Shown here piece after piece: positions 1 to 11,873 of a stretch of 64,000 bases of DNA. Within the stretch, counting starts at the first letter, position 1. The number at the start of each line of letters is the position of its first letter. This DNA is from Escarpia spicata. Its lineage: Eukaryota > Annelida > Polychaeta > Sabellida > Siboglinidae. Location of the stretch: assembly GCA_963995525.1 (NCBI GenBank), contig OZ023214.1, positions 53,179,601-53,243,600 of the forward strand, in the 5' to 3' direction. A program made the translations under genes and the position numbers. The notes under the pieces were generated by a model. It saw only the letters and a list, made by a program, of their open reading frames with translations. It made no database searches and was not told the origin of the DNA.

Positions 1-1547
1 CTTGTTCACGGCGTCCTCCACGCGCCGAATTCCTGACACCAGGCGATCTGCTAGAAAACACCGGAAGATGTCGCACGGAAGCACGTACTTAGGCAGAGAA
101 CGCAGAAACCTCCGGCTGAGCGACGATCGGCAAGACACACGGTCTTTATTCAATAGTAAAAAGAGGTCAAGACGACAGAGTTCTCGCAATTAACTTGCCG
201 CTATTGGCTGGACAATGTCTTAACACGCGCCTCTTAGGAAGACTTGTTATAAGGCTATTCACCTCATACATAATAAGAACAATATACAACAAGTAATTTA
301 CAATTACCCAACGGGCACATTGTATTTACCATCCCGGGATAGTGTTACCAGTTCCCACTACCACTGCGCTTCCACTTTAGACCATTCTACCGAGAAACCT
401 ATATCCACAACTCCTCCTGATTCAAGATATTTGTGCAATGTTGTGCCTGCTTGCGTTGTGTGGGTAAATATACTTAATGAGATGTTTCCGTACAACTTTA
501 ATATACTTAATAATACATTTGCTGCCAATGCAAGGCTATATGTAAATGGAGAAACTGAAAGTGCAAACGAAAGGCAATACGGTCCTCTTCAGTCACAAAT
601 TCTGTTCAAAATGTCCAAAGCCAATGACCCCATATGACGGTAAATCGTCAGTTGTGTTGAAGCAGTAGGGACTGTTTTACTAAAGATAAGATCGCGAACT
701 CGTAGGGAAAGTGTCCCGCTGGCGCTTTTTAGTACACAAGATCTCTGTTAGGAAGCGACTTTTTAAAGAACAAAATCGAGCTTATGATCTCATAAGAATG
801 TTGGTGAAACCGTACCCTTGACGGATGCTTTCTTAGGCATCTACTCAAATATCAAGGATTTGATTGACATTGCTGTGCCCGAGCGGCAAGGAAGCAGGAT
901 CCGTCACACCACCGATCAAATCCCTGCTTCCAGTCATATCAATCATATCCCCGGTCATGGAGAGTGTCGTAGCGAACCACGCCCGTCTTGTAAGCATGGT
1001 CACCTGTGATACACGTGCAGTAGGGATATTGAGTGAGAAGATATCAACAGTTGCCTACTTCACTCAGCGGTGGAACTATTCCTTGGATCATAATAAAACA
1101 TAACAGTAATCGCCCTCGATACCATGGTGATATTTGATTGAGTGGATACGAAAATATCTTGGCACACTAATCTTCATTTGGCATCGAAAGTGACTGGCGT
1201 TACTGGAGGACCCTTCTTGTCAAATGACAGCAAACGGTTAGTTTGGATGGCACTGCATCATCTTCTAAACCTATTTCTGTTGGAGTTCATCAGAAGAGAA
1301 TTATTGAACTTGTGCATTTACTCATGTCCTTCAATGACGTGGCTTCATACTTGGGGAACGACTCTTCTGTTTCGTTAAATCATGTTCGTCGTCGCAGACA
1401 CCTTTCTTCAACGACACGTTCCCATTCGTCGCGTCACTCGTTATTCGTGGTTGAGTATGTTCGCTCGGATTTTTCACTGTATATTTCTATTTAACATTGT
1501 GCGTGCAAAACAACTGTGTCATGTTTATAACACTTCTACTCTCCCGC
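1..1547. other. Unclassified sequence without a recognisable gene
   Basis: Only short open frames occur (up to about 105 codons) and none resembles a known protein. I see no tRNA, no transposon ends and no tandem array until the TTCG tract. Base composition is mixed and moderately AT-rich. Spliced host exons cannot be excluded by eye. Confidence 0.5.
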
Positions 1548-1600
1548 TTCGTTCGTTCGTTCGTTCGTTCGTTCGTTCGTTCTTTCGTTCGTTCGTTCGT
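1548..1600. repeat. (TTCG)n microsatellite
   Basis: About thirteen copies of the tetranucleotide TTCG with one interruption (TTCTTTCG). It lies about 30 bp upstream of a 45-bp minisatellite that also uses the word ATTCG, so the two may have arisen in the same repeat-prone patch. Confidence 0.9.
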
Positions 1601-1631
1601 CGTCTAAATACGTGCGCTCAAATTCTTCAGT

Positions 1632-2110
1632 CGGACATTCATGTTCTATAGTCTTCAACGATTCGTGTCTGAACTACGGACATTCATGTTCTATAGTCTT
1701 CAACGATTCGTATCTGAACTACGGACATTCATGTTCTATAGTCTTCAAAGGATTCGTGTCCAAACTACCTATATTAATGTTCTATTGTCTTCAACGATTC
1801 GTGTCCGAACTACCTACATTCATGTTCTATAGTCTTCAACGATTCGTATCTGAACTACGGACATTCATGTTCTATAGTCTTCAAAGGATTCGTGTCCAAC
1901 TACCTACATTCATGTTCTATTGTCTTCAACGATTCGTGTCCGAACTACCTACATTAATGTTCTATTGTCTTCAACGATTCGTGTCCGAACTACGGACATT
2001 CCAATATCTAGTCTTCAACGATTCGTGTCCGAACTACGGACATTCCAATATCTAGTTTTCAACGATTCGTGTCCGAACTACGGACATTCCAATATCTAGT
2101 CTTCAACAAC
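1632..2110. repeat. 45-bp minisatellite, about 10.5 copies
   Basis: Units begin near CATTCATGTTCTATAG and include CTTCAACGATTCG and GAACTACGGA. Early units are 45 bp. The last three use the variant CATTCCAATATCTAG and are 44 bp. Variants alternate (ACGGA versus CTACCTA ends, CAACG versus CAAAGG), and a three-unit block around 1,705-1,770 recurs near 1,845-1,905, which implies a higher-order duplication. The open frame across it is a by-product of the repeat. Confidence 0.93.
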
Positions 2111-2595
2111 TCGTCCCCATCTTACATACATTTATAATATAATCTTCAATAAACGTGTTGCTATTACGACAAATGTCTATGTTCTTCCTTAACCTAATTA
2201 TTGTTATTGTTGACCTTCCTCGCGTGAATTACGCTTGAGGTAATTGACATCAGTGGCATATTAAAGATACATAAGTGACATTCTCCTGCTCGACATAATG
2301 TGGTCGTGTGATACATTACCGCAAGGTGTTATGTTTAAAAACTTGTATGAGATAGCTTATTACATAATTTGAAAAGCAATACAAGTCATTGTGTTACTGA
2401 CATCGCTATAGTCTAGATGTATTACCATCTGTATATATTTGGAAGGTTTTACGTTCTGGTTACATTTACATTTAATTGACATCAACTTCTATAGATATAA
2501 CCAAATAAAAGTGTCATTCATTAGAAAATATCCTTATTCCAAATACATTTCCAATTTTTGCATGCCTGGCCTTGCCACAGTTGGAGTGATTTCGG
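2111..2595. other. Unique AT-rich spacer
   Basis: Non-repetitive sequence between two arrays. I see no open frame of note, no RNA gene and no transposon terminus. Confidence 0.5.
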
Positions 2596-3735
2596 GTGGT
2601 AGAAGGATAGGAGAAGGAAGGGAGATGGACGGGAGAAGGGCGGGGAAAGGATGGGAGAAGGACGAGAGAAGGATGGGAGAAGGATGGGAGAAGGATGAGA
2701 GATGAATGGTACAAGGAAGAGAGAAGGACGGGGGAAGGACGGGAGAAGGACGGGAGAAGGACGGGAGAAGGATGGGAGAAGGACGGGAAAAGGACGGGAG
2801 AACGACGATAGAAGGATGGGAGAAGTATGGGAGATCAATGGTAAAAGGATGAGAAGGACGGGAGATGAATGGTAGAAAGACGGGAACAGGACGGGAGAAG
2901 GACGAGAGAAGGATGGGAGAAGTATGGGAGATGAATGGTAGAAGGACGAGAGAAGGACGGGGGATGAATGGTAGAAGGATGGGAGAACGACGATAGAAGG
3001 ATGGGAGAAGTATGGGAGATGAGAGATGGACCGGAGATGGGCGGGAGATGGACGGGAGATGGACGGGAGATGGACGGGAGATGGACGGGAGATGGACTGG
3101 AGATGGACGGGAGATGGACGGGAGATGGACGGGAGATGGACGGGAGATGGACGGGAGATGGACGGGATATGGACTAGAGGAAGACGGGAGATGAATGGTA
3201 GAAGGACGGGAGAAGTACGAGAGTAGCATGACCGGAGAAGGACGGGAGATGAATGGTAGAACGACGGGAGAAGTACGAGAGTAGCATGACCGGAGAAGGA
3301 CGGGAGATGAATGGTAGAAGGACGGGAGAAGGACGGGAGAAGGACGGGAGAAGGACGGGAGAAGGACGGGAGATGGACCGGAGATGGACGGGAGATGGAC
3401 GGGAGATGGACGGGAGATGGACGGGAGATGGACGGGAGATGGACGGGAAAAGGACGGGAGAAAGACGAGAGGAGGACGGGAGATGAATGGTAGAAGGACG
3501 GGAGGAGGACGGGAGGAGGACGGGAGAAGGACGGGAGAAGGACGGGAGAAGGACGGGAGAAGGACGAGAGATGGACCGGAGATGGACGGGAGATGGACGG
3601 GAGATGGACGGGAGATGGACGGGAGATGGATGGGAAAAGGACGGGAGAAGGACGAGAGGGGAACGGGAGATGAATGGTAGAAGGACGGGAGAAGGACGGG
3701 AGAAGGACGAGAGAAGGACAGAAGACGGAGGGGAG
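2596..3735. repeat. 11-bp purine-rich minisatellite, about 1.1 kb
   Basis: The core unit is GAGATGGACGG, with GAGAAGGACGG as the main alternative. The strand is almost pure purine for over a kilobase. Runs of the GAT form (3,030-3,170; 3,370-3,450; 3,570-3,630) alternate with runs of the GAA form. A longer block containing GATGAATGGTAGAAGGAC recurs many times, and a 58-bp block with AGTAGCATGACCGGAG is duplicated in tandem (about 3,186 and 3,244). The 446- and 411-codon minus-strand frames (Ser/Pro/Leu-rich) exist only because an 11-bp unit without stop words cycles through all frames. Confidence 0.95.
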
Positions 3736-4159
3736 AAGGCTTTGTTTTACGTCTTCCGGGAAGGTGCACTCAGTAGCCAAACTAACTGCAAGCAAGAACG
3801 TCCGCCCTTTGTAGTAACATCGTTTTGAGCCGCCTCGCCAAGTATGCGGCTCATATAGCATTGACTCTTAATGCGCGGTCAATAGGTGCAACGGTTGTTT
3901 AAGATGGGAAACATCTTGCACATTAGTTGCTATTCTCCGTCGTTTGTCGTCAAATGTCAGGAGCCGGGTAACGGGCAAATGTGCAAGTTGAAGACCCACG
4001 CTATTTTCAGGAAGGCATTCTATCGACACCTACTTAATTATGAACGTAGATCCACTAACAAATCTGCCGTCAGTGAAACCGTGCACGAAATCATGCACGC
4101 ACACTCAAGCACGAATGCACATACGCGCACATACATGCGCGCACATTCGGACACACACA
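3736..4159. other. Unique sequence between arrays
   Basis: No recognisable coding or RNA feature. The sequence grades into a CA-rich tract near 4,095. Confidence 0.5.
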
Positions 4160-4165
4160 CGCGCA

Positions 4166-4220
<55 letters not shown>
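4160..4220. repeat. (CA)n microsatellite
   Basis: About 30 uninterrupted CA dinucleotides, preceded from 4,090 by an imperfect CACA/CGCA-rich stretch. It directly abuts a SINE 3' part on its right. Confidence 0.95.
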
Positions 4221-4221
<1 letters not shown>

Positions 4222-4222
<1 letters not shown>

Positions 4223-4432
4223 ATTCACTCAGTTGTATGAATGAGCACCTGGCTATAGACAGGGGTGGGTATTTGTGTACGAATAGTTTTCGCGCAATAC
4301 TTGCAGAGTGGCTGAATGCTTCCCAGAGAAGTCAAGATGGTGTTCGATTGAACAAGTCTGCCAAGGAATAAAGTGTAAAACGCTTTGAGCAGTCACGAGG
4401 ACTGGATACTGCGCTATATAAGAACATACCTT
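4222..4432 (+). mobile_element. tRNA-derived SINE, body and 3' tail (5' head missing)
   Basis: The body contains ACTCAGTTGTATGAATGAG, ACCTGGCTATAGAC, TGTGTACGAATAG, TTCGCGCAATA, CTTCCCAGAGAAGT and GGTGTTCGATTGAACA, and ends with the tail GTGTAAAACGCTTTGAGCAG plus GCGCTATATAAGAACA. The same ordered words occur near 49.8, 50.2 and 61.6 kb, so it is a dispersed family. The tRNA-like head seen at 61.4 and 49.66 kb is absent here and replaced by the CA tract. The TTTACTTTTTACTTTTTAC run after it is probably the simple-repeat tail. Confidence 0.8.
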
Positions 4433-4445
4433 TACTTTTTACTTT

Positions 4446-4930
4446 TTACTCTTCGCTGACCTCCACGACAGTCACGGAGTCGTAATTTCCTTTACTGCCT
4501 CACATAAATCCCTACTAGTTGCGAATACTTTTCTGTATTATACGCTGTTGTTAGCCTTCTCCTTGATGACGCCGTTAACTCCATAACAACGTTCTTTGCC
4601 ATGAACATCATGATGCTATGATCATGTAGCCTAGATCCCACCGAAATTGGCTTGGAAACTTGCAAAAATGCACATATTGTGCTACCACGGTATTTTAATG
4701 AAGATATTTGTTAATGACGTAGTTGGTCTCGGGAATTAATTCACTTACTTCCTTCAAAACGGCTTTATAATGGCAAATATATCATTACGGTTGATTCACT
4801 AAAATCGCGTTTTTTTTAAAAGCGCACATGCACATACAACTACAACGTATTCAAAGTTTTATTACAGCAAGTTATTATTTATGACATAATCTCATATATT
4901 TCAAACTATTTTCTCGAAAGCTTAAGCTCA
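4446..4930. other. Unique AT-rich spacer
   Basis: No coding, RNA or transposon signature visible. Confidence 0.5.
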
Positions 4931-5482
4931 ATGTCTTGCGTGTTCCATGTCCCAGAACGCAATGTCTAGCAGACATCAAGTCCCATAACGCACTGTCTAG
5001 CAGACGTCATGTCCATTAACGCACTGTCTAGCATACATCATGTCTCCGAACGCAGTGTCTAGCAGACGTCATGTCCCATAACACACTGTCTAGCATACAT
5101 CATGTCCCCGAACTCAGTGTCTAGCAGACGTCATGTCCCAGAACGCAGTATCTAGCAAACGTCATGTCCACAATCGCAGTGTCTAGCAGACGTCATGTCC
5201 CAGAACGCAGTGTCTAGCAGTCGTCATGTCCCATAACGCACTGTCTAGCATACATCATGTCCACGAACGAAGTGTCCAACAGACGTCATGTCCCAGAACG
5301 TAATGCCTAGCAGACGTTATGTCCCAAAACGCAGTGTCTAGCAGACGTCATGTCCCAGAACGAAGTGTCTAGCAGACGTCATGTCCCAAAACGCAGTGTC
5401 TAGCAGACGTCATGTCCCAGAACACAGTGTCTAGCAGACGTCATGTCCCAGAACGCAGTGTCTAGCAGACGTCATATCCAAG
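4931..5482. repeat. 31-bp minisatellite, about 17-18 copies
   Basis: The unit is built from CAGTGTCTAGCAGACGTCAT and GTCCCAGAACG. Variants include CCATAACGCA, CATACATCAT and CCCCGAAC. The left copies are more diverged and the right copies more uniform. Confidence 0.93.
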
Positions 5483-5837
5483 ATTGCATCTTGGTACAAA
5501 GATCCGTCAGTCCCGTGCTTTCGTCGAATATTTCCCCAGTAGTAATTTTTGCATTCGCCTTGACGCTTCCAATTTTACGCTATTTCCAGTTTCTTAAAGC
5601 GATTTCAATAACAATAGCCCAAATTGTGGCCGAGAGTTTACAAAGCGCTCGCGGCAAATGTACCGGTTCAACGAAACACGATATACCCGGCGCCGAGATA
5701 CGGGCAGGCCAAGTGAAACAAATGGGTAAATACAATCGTTATGTCAACAAACATGTAGAAGAAGAAGAAGAACAATCGAAAGTCTAAAGCATTGTAACAT
5801 AATCTCGCTGTCACAACGCTGTCGATCCACTAGTACC
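5483..5837. other. Unique spacer with one short open frame
   Basis: A 114-codon plus-strand frame begins inside the preceding array and ends at 5,787 in a run of GAA codons. It matches no family I recognise, and its start inside a minisatellite argues against a gene. Confidence 0.45.
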
Positions 5838-6666
5838 GCATGCACTACACGCATCCACTACACACATCCACTATACGCATGCATTACACGCATGCACTAC
5901 ACGCATGCACTACATGCATGCACTACACACATCCACTACACACACACACTACACACACACACACTACACATATCCTCTACACACATCCTCTACACACATC
6001 AACTACACACACCCACTACACACACCCACTACACACATCCACTACACACATCCTCTACACACATCCTCTACACACATCCACTACACACATCCACTACACA
6101 CATCCACTACACACATCATCTACACACATCCACTACACACATCCACTACGCACATCCACTACACACATCCACTACACACATGCACTGCACACATCCACTA
6201 CACACATCCACTACACACATACACTACACACATCCACTACACACATCCTCTACACATCCACTACACACATCCACTACACACATCCTCTACACACATCCAT
6301 TACACACACCCATTACACACATCCACTACATACACCCACTACACACATCCACTACACACATCCTCTACACACATCCACTACACACACCCACTACGCACAT
6401 CCACTACACACATCCATTACACACACCCACTACACACATCCTCTACACACATCCACTACGCACATCCACTTCGCACACCCACTACGCACATCCATTACGC
6501 ACATCCACTACGCACGTCCACTACGCACGTCCACTACGCGCACGTCCACTACGCGCACGTGTCCACTACGCACGTCCACTACGCGCACGTCCACTAAGCA
6601 TGTCCACTACGCACGTCCACTACGCACGTTCACTACGCACGTCCACTACGCACGTCCACTACGCAT
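5838..6666. repeat. 13-bp minisatellite, about 64 copies
   Basis: The unit is ACACATCCACTAC, with CTCTAC and CACCCACTAC variants. From about 6,400 rightwards the units drift to ACGCATCCACTAC and then ACGCACGTCCACTAC, a directional CpG-enriched variant block. All three plus frames stay open (230-279 codons rich in His, Thr and Tyr) because 13 is not a multiple of 3 and no stop word exists in the unit. I do not call a gene. Confidence 0.95.
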
Positions 6667-6730
6667 GCCAAATGAATAGCAGAAGTCTGACTCGAACGGG
6701 ATGACAAAGTGTTGTTTTAAACCATCTGGG

Positions 6731-6874
6731 GGCCGGTTTCGTGACGCAATTAAGATTGTTCTTATCTTTAAGACGACTGTCTTAGTAAATGACGACGTAT
6801 GCGAACATAGGTGTTTTCCAAACACGTGATATTAAGTAATTGCGAAACCTTAAGAACGCTTCATGAAACCTACC
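6731..6874. mobile_element. Possible 144-bp MITE with imperfect TIRs
   Basis: The left end GGCCGGTTTCGTGACGC (6,731-6,747) pairs with the right end GCTTCATGAAACCTACC (6,858-6,874); 13 of 17 positions match on reverse complement. The interior has CTTAAG-like words (TTAAGATTG, TCTTTAAGACG, CCTTAAGAACG). Short elements with GCCGGTTTC-type ends are common in invertebrate genomes. No clear target duplication is visible, so the exact limits are tentative. Confidence 0.45.
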
Positions 6875-7027
6875 TCACAGTTGTTATTAATTGGATGGGT
6901 TGGGGGAAGTTGAGTAATACAATTACTAGAGGTTGGTACAATAGATATTGGACAGTTCCCCCCTCGGTCGCCCATCGTAACCAACGCTAACGAGATTCAT
7001 GCAGGACGCGAATAGAGAGTTTTTGGC

Positions 7028-7230
7028 AGGAGTCAATGAATCACTTGTATTAGTCTTGTATGAGTTCTAGCAGGGTCAGTGAACCAATTGTAATAGTTCT
7101 ATACGAGGTTTAGCAGGGGTTAGTGAATCAGTTGTAGGCCTATTAGTCATATACGAGGTCTAGTAAGGGTCAGTGATTCAGTTGTAATAGTCTTGTAGGA
7201 TGTTTCGGCAAGGGTCAGTGAATCCGTGAC
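7028..7230. repeat. Degenerate 43-51-bp tandem repeat, about 4.5 copies
   Basis: Four and a half diverged units share AGGGTCAGTGAATCA, TTGTAATAGTC and GTATGAG/ATACGAGGT-TTAGCA. Unit length varies because of small indels, which suggests an old array. Confidence 0.75.
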
Positions 7231-7576
7231 GCACTGACCAACATACGTATTTATACCCTCCGTCGGTGACGCGCCCGCTGCTGTTGGGAATATGGGTAAT
7301 CACTACACATCAGTTTACGCTGGCCGAACAATCTGCCCTTCCGCTCACTCGTCCCACAACCCGATAACGACGATAAAAATATCCCGATTACCCGCTTGAG
7401 AAAATTGTCCGCTTTTGTTGGCGGTTGTTGTGTGGTTTGCAGCAGATCAAATAGGTCTACTACGCTGGCCTCGGGCAACTTACGTAGAGTGTAGAAACGC
7501 ACCCGCCGACCGACGGTATCACTACTAAAAGGAACCCTCCACAGGGGTTATTACACTGTAAGTGACGACATTCAGA

Positions 7577-10215
7577 GTGGTCAAAGACGCTACCCGGCTA
7601 AAGAGAGACATAAACCCAGTCCGGACGGTGAGAGAGACGCTACCCGGCTAAAGAGAGACATAAACCCAGTCCGGACGGTCAGGGACGCTACCCGGCTAAA
7701 GAGAGACATAAACCCAGTCCGGACGGTCAGAGACGCTGCCCGGCTAAAGAGAGAGACATAAACCCTGTCCGGACGGTCAGAGACGCTACCCGGCTAAAGA
7801 GAGACATAAACCCAGTCCGGACGGTCAAAGACGCTACCCGGCTAAAGAGAGACATAAACCCAGACCGGACGGTCAGAGACGCTACCCGGCTAAAGAGAGA
7901 CATAAACCCAGTCCGGACGGTCAGGGACGCTACCCGGCTAAAGAGAGACATAAACCCAGTCCGGACGGTCAGAGACGCTGCCCGGCTAAAGAGAGAGACA
8001 TAAACCCTGTCCGGACGGTCAGAGACGCTACCCGGCTAAAGAGAGACATAAACCCAGTCCGGACGGTCAAAGACGCTACCCGGCTAAAGAGAGACATAAA
8101 CCCAGACCGGACGGTCAGAGACGCTACCCGGCTAAAGAGAGACATAAACCCAGTCCGGACGGTCAGAGATGCTACCCGGCTAAAGAGAGAGACATAAACC
8201 CAGTCCGGACGGTCAGAGACGCTACCCGGCTAAAGAGAGACATAAACCCAGTCCGGACGGTCAAAGACGCTACCCGGCTAAAGAGAGACATAAACCCAGT
8301 CAGGACGGTGAGAGAGACGCTACCCGACTAAAGAGAGATATAAACCCAGTCCGGACGGTGAGAGAGACGCTACCCGGCTAAAGAGAGACATAAACCCAGT
8401 CCGAACGGTCAGAGAGACGCTACCCTGCTAAAGAGATACATAAACCCAGTCAGGACGGTGAGAGAGATGCTACCCGGCTAAAGAGATATCTAAACCCAGT
8501 CCGGACGGTCAGAGAGACGCTACCGCACTAAAGAGAGATATAAACCCAGTCCGGACGGTCAGAGAGATGCTACCCGGCTAAAGAGAGATATAAACCCAGT
8601 CCGGACGGTGAGAGAGACGCTACCCGGCTAAAGAGAGACATAAACCCAGTCCGAACGGTCAGAGAGACGCTACCCTGCTAAAGAGATACATAAACCCAGT
8701 CAGGACGGTGAGAGAGATGCTACCCGGCTAAAGAGATATCTAAACCCAGTCCGGACGGTCAGAGAGACGCTACCGCACTAAAGAGAGATATAAACCCAGT
8801 CCGGACGGTGAGAGAGATGCTACCCGGCTAAAGAGAGATATAAACCCAGTCCGGACGGTGAGAGAGACGCTACCCGGCTAAAGAGAGACATAAACCTTGT
8901 CCGGACGGTGAGAGAGACGCTACCCGTCTAAAGAGAGATACAAACCCAGTCCGGACGGTGAGAGAGATGCTACCCGGCTAAAGAGATATCTAAACCCAGT
9001 CCGGACGGTCAGAGAGACGCTACCGCACTAAAGAGAGAGAGAGATAAATTCAGTCCGGACGGTCAGAGAGACGCTACCGCACTAAAGAGAGAGATAAACT
9101 CAGTCCGGACGGTGAGAGAGACGCTACCCGGCTAAAGACAGAGATAAACATAGCCCGGACGGTGAGAGAGACCCTACCCGGCTAAAGATAGAAATAAACC
9201 CAGTCAGGACGGTAAGAGAGACGCTACCCGACTAAAGAGAGTGATAAACCCAGTCCGGACGGTGAGAGAGACCCTACCCGGCTAAAGAGAGTGATAAACC
9301 CAGTCAGGATGGTGAGAGAGACCCTACCCGGCTAAAGAGAGTGTTAAACCCAGTCCGGACGGTGAGAGAGACGCTACCCGGCTAAAGATAGAGATAAACC
9401 CAGTCAGGACGGTGAGAGAGACGCTACCCGACTAAAGAGAGTGATAAACCCAGTCCGGACGGTAAGAGACACCCTACCCGGCTAAAGAGAGTGATACACC
9501 CAGTCAGGATGGTGAGAGAGACCCTACCCGGCTAAAGAGAGTGATAAACCCAGTCCGGACGGTGAGAGAGACCCTACCCGGCTAAAGAGAGTGATAAACC
9601 CAGTCCGGATGGTGAGAGAGACCCTACCCGGCTAAAGAGAATTATAAATCCAGTCCGGACGGTGAGAGAGACCCTACCCGGCTAAAGAGAGTGATAAACC
9701 CAGCCCGGACGGTGAGAGAGACCCTTCCTGGCTAAAGAGAGTGATAAACCCAGTCAGGATGGTGAGAGAGACCCTACCCGACTAAAGAGAGTGATAAACC
9801 CAGTCCGGACGGTGAGAGACACCCTACCCGGCTAAAGAGAGTGATACACCCAGTCAGGATGGTGAGAGAGACCCTACCCGGCTAAAGAGAGTGATAAACC
9901 CAGTCCGGACGGTGAGAGAGACCCTACCCGGCTAAAGAGAGTGATAAACCCAGTCCGGACGGTGAGAGAGACCCTACCCGGCTAAAGAGAATTATAAATC
10001 CAGTCCGGACGGTGAGAGAGACCCTACCGGCTAAAGAGAGTGATAAACCCAGCCCGGACGGTGAGAGAGACCCTTCCTGGCTAAAGAGAGTGATAAACCC
10101 AGTCAGGACGGTGAGAGAGACTCTACCCGGCTAAAGAGAGTGATAAACCCAGTCCGGACGGCCAGAAAGACGTTACGCGGCTAAAGAGAGAAATAAACTC
10201 GGTCCGGGAGGTCAG
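7577..10215. repeat. 2.6-kb minisatellite of 48-50-bp units, about 54 copies
   Basis: The unit contains ACGCTACCCGGCTAAAGAGA, GACATAAACCCAGTCC and GGACGGTCAGAG. Units on the left are about 48 bp with the GACATAAACC form. Those on the right (after about 9,230) are 50 bp with AGTGATAAACC and CCCTACCCGG. Several multi-unit blocks recur: about 243 bp (7,728 and 7,971), 250 bp (8,401 and 8,651) and 350 bp (9,471 and 9,821). The short minus-strand frame with SLFSRVASLTVRTGF repeats is a by-product. The left-to-right shift of variants shows local, not array-wide, homogenisation. Confidence 0.96.
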
Positions 10216-11810
10216 CTTGACAACACCTTGTTTTGCTCCAAGACACAAATAAAGTCACGACTGATATATTTATAACTAAACCCTCCCTGTAGTACCCTGT
10301 TCCACCAACACCTCATTTTCGTATCACTCTACTACTGATTCATGTATAATTACTATAATATCACAGAATCTGTTTGGGACAAGTTGAACATCTGACCTCG
10401 CATACCAGTTGAAAATAGACTCGCTTCGGGCAAAATAAATATTGATCAAGTTATCGAAAGGTTAAGACGGGAGGTTACGTTACAGTCTTTATACGTGCTG
10501 TTGGTGTCAACGCGGACGGTCGACATTGCGCAATATTGTGATCAGATTGTTAGTAGAATGAGATACCATGAGAAGCCAATTTATATATTTATCACGATGT
10601 ATATATATATATATATACATCGTGAGAAACATTTGCTCAATGCACGTAATATGGACAGAAGTTCGAACAGAATAAATGAAGTGACGATCTACTTAGCAAC
10701 AAGACATTTAAACGTATTGGTAAATTACTGCTACGGATTCCAAATATAATTCAACATTTGGTGGTTGACTCGTGTTGCGACGTAGGCTCGTGTGTCGCTT
10801 CCAGCTCACCGCTCTGTCGACTCAACTGCTCTCGCCATTCACGGCGACTTAGCTTCCCCCCTACATAAATTAATGTTTACCTTGAAGATTTCTTAAGCAA
10901 CTGCAAGGAAATGAATCTAACATAGATATAGGAAAGCCATCCAAACGATCGGAAATCAACAATTCCAGTAGAAACTACTCAAGTGGGATTAATTTAGCAC
11001 ATATAATAGTTTCCTCTTCTCTTCCAAAGAGATCTGATACAAAAGCCATCCAACCGGAAAAAGACTTCACGGATGAGTGACATCATCAGCTAAACAGAGT
11101 ACTTACAGACTGTATGTGCGGCTTATTGACAGGTTCAGTTGCATGATAACACACTCACACCCCGACGGCTTCTGGGGCAATCACTCACATCGGAATTCAT
11201 TATATTTCTTTTATATTTCCCAAGCGCATGCCACGCTGCATTAATTTTAGTAGATTGCATCACAAACAGAAAAACACAATACAAAAAGGTATTGTTTACT
11301 CAGTCTCTCACGGGCATCCGTCTTTAACCATGCCACCGTCAATTGTTGCACTATTTTAAGTCGTTCCGTTCTCAAGACTATTAATTTGGGAGCGTTTCTG
11401 CTGACAACAAACAACTTGTCTTTCCAGAACGACGCACCTCTCTGTACCTCAAGTCAAACCTTAAGCCGCACTTCAGGCGGCGCTATATTTGTCTTCTGAT
11501 TTTCAGTTTGCCTGATCAAATTCCATGAGATGGCTATGGTAAGCTGTCTATATTAGACCTCGTCGAGCTCCATTCAACGTATTCGTCGAAACATCTCCTC
11601 ATGTTGCACCGGTCATTGGTCACTTCCGTCATTATTGAACTCGTTACAGAAGATCAAAACAATTTTGATATATGCTCCCAAATACACCCGGATTACATCC
11701 TACCAATTTAATTATCCCAAGTACCCCAAGTATATCCTCTCTAAATCAACATCTCAGTTTAATCTATACGCATTTCCATATACCATTGCCCCATTGCCAG
11801 CGAGGGTGGG
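10216..11810. other. Unclassified unique sequence
   Basis: Open frames are short (up to 84 codons) and unrecognised. The only structured item is a 34-bp palindrome at 10,592-10,625. No SINE head, TIR or tRNA seen. Confidence 0.5.
10592..10625. repeat. Perfect 34-bp palindrome with AT core
   Basis: TCACGATGT, sixteen bases of alternating A and T, then ACATCGTGA. The whole stretch is its own reverse complement and could extrude as a cruciform. It may be a simple (AT)n expansion within a pre-existing short palindrome. Confidence 0.85.
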
Positions 11811-11814
11811 AGGG

Positions 11815-11821
11815 AGGGAGG

Positions 11822-11873
<52 letters not shown>

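Noticed and set aside
2521..3861. 446- and 411-codon minus-strand frames rich in Ser, Pro, Leu and Phe
   Set aside because: They are produced by an 11-bp minisatellite that contains no stop words in any frame on that strand. No unique domain flanks the repeats.
5840..6704. Three overlapping plus-strand His/Thr/Tyr-rich frames of 230-279 codons
   Set aside because: All three frames of a 13-bp repeat are open at once, which a real gene would not require. No start context or domain.
7577..10215. CRISPR-like array
   Set aside because: Units are contiguous with no variable spacers, and the context is eukaryotic. The same applies to the 31-, 34-, 44- and 52-bp arrays.
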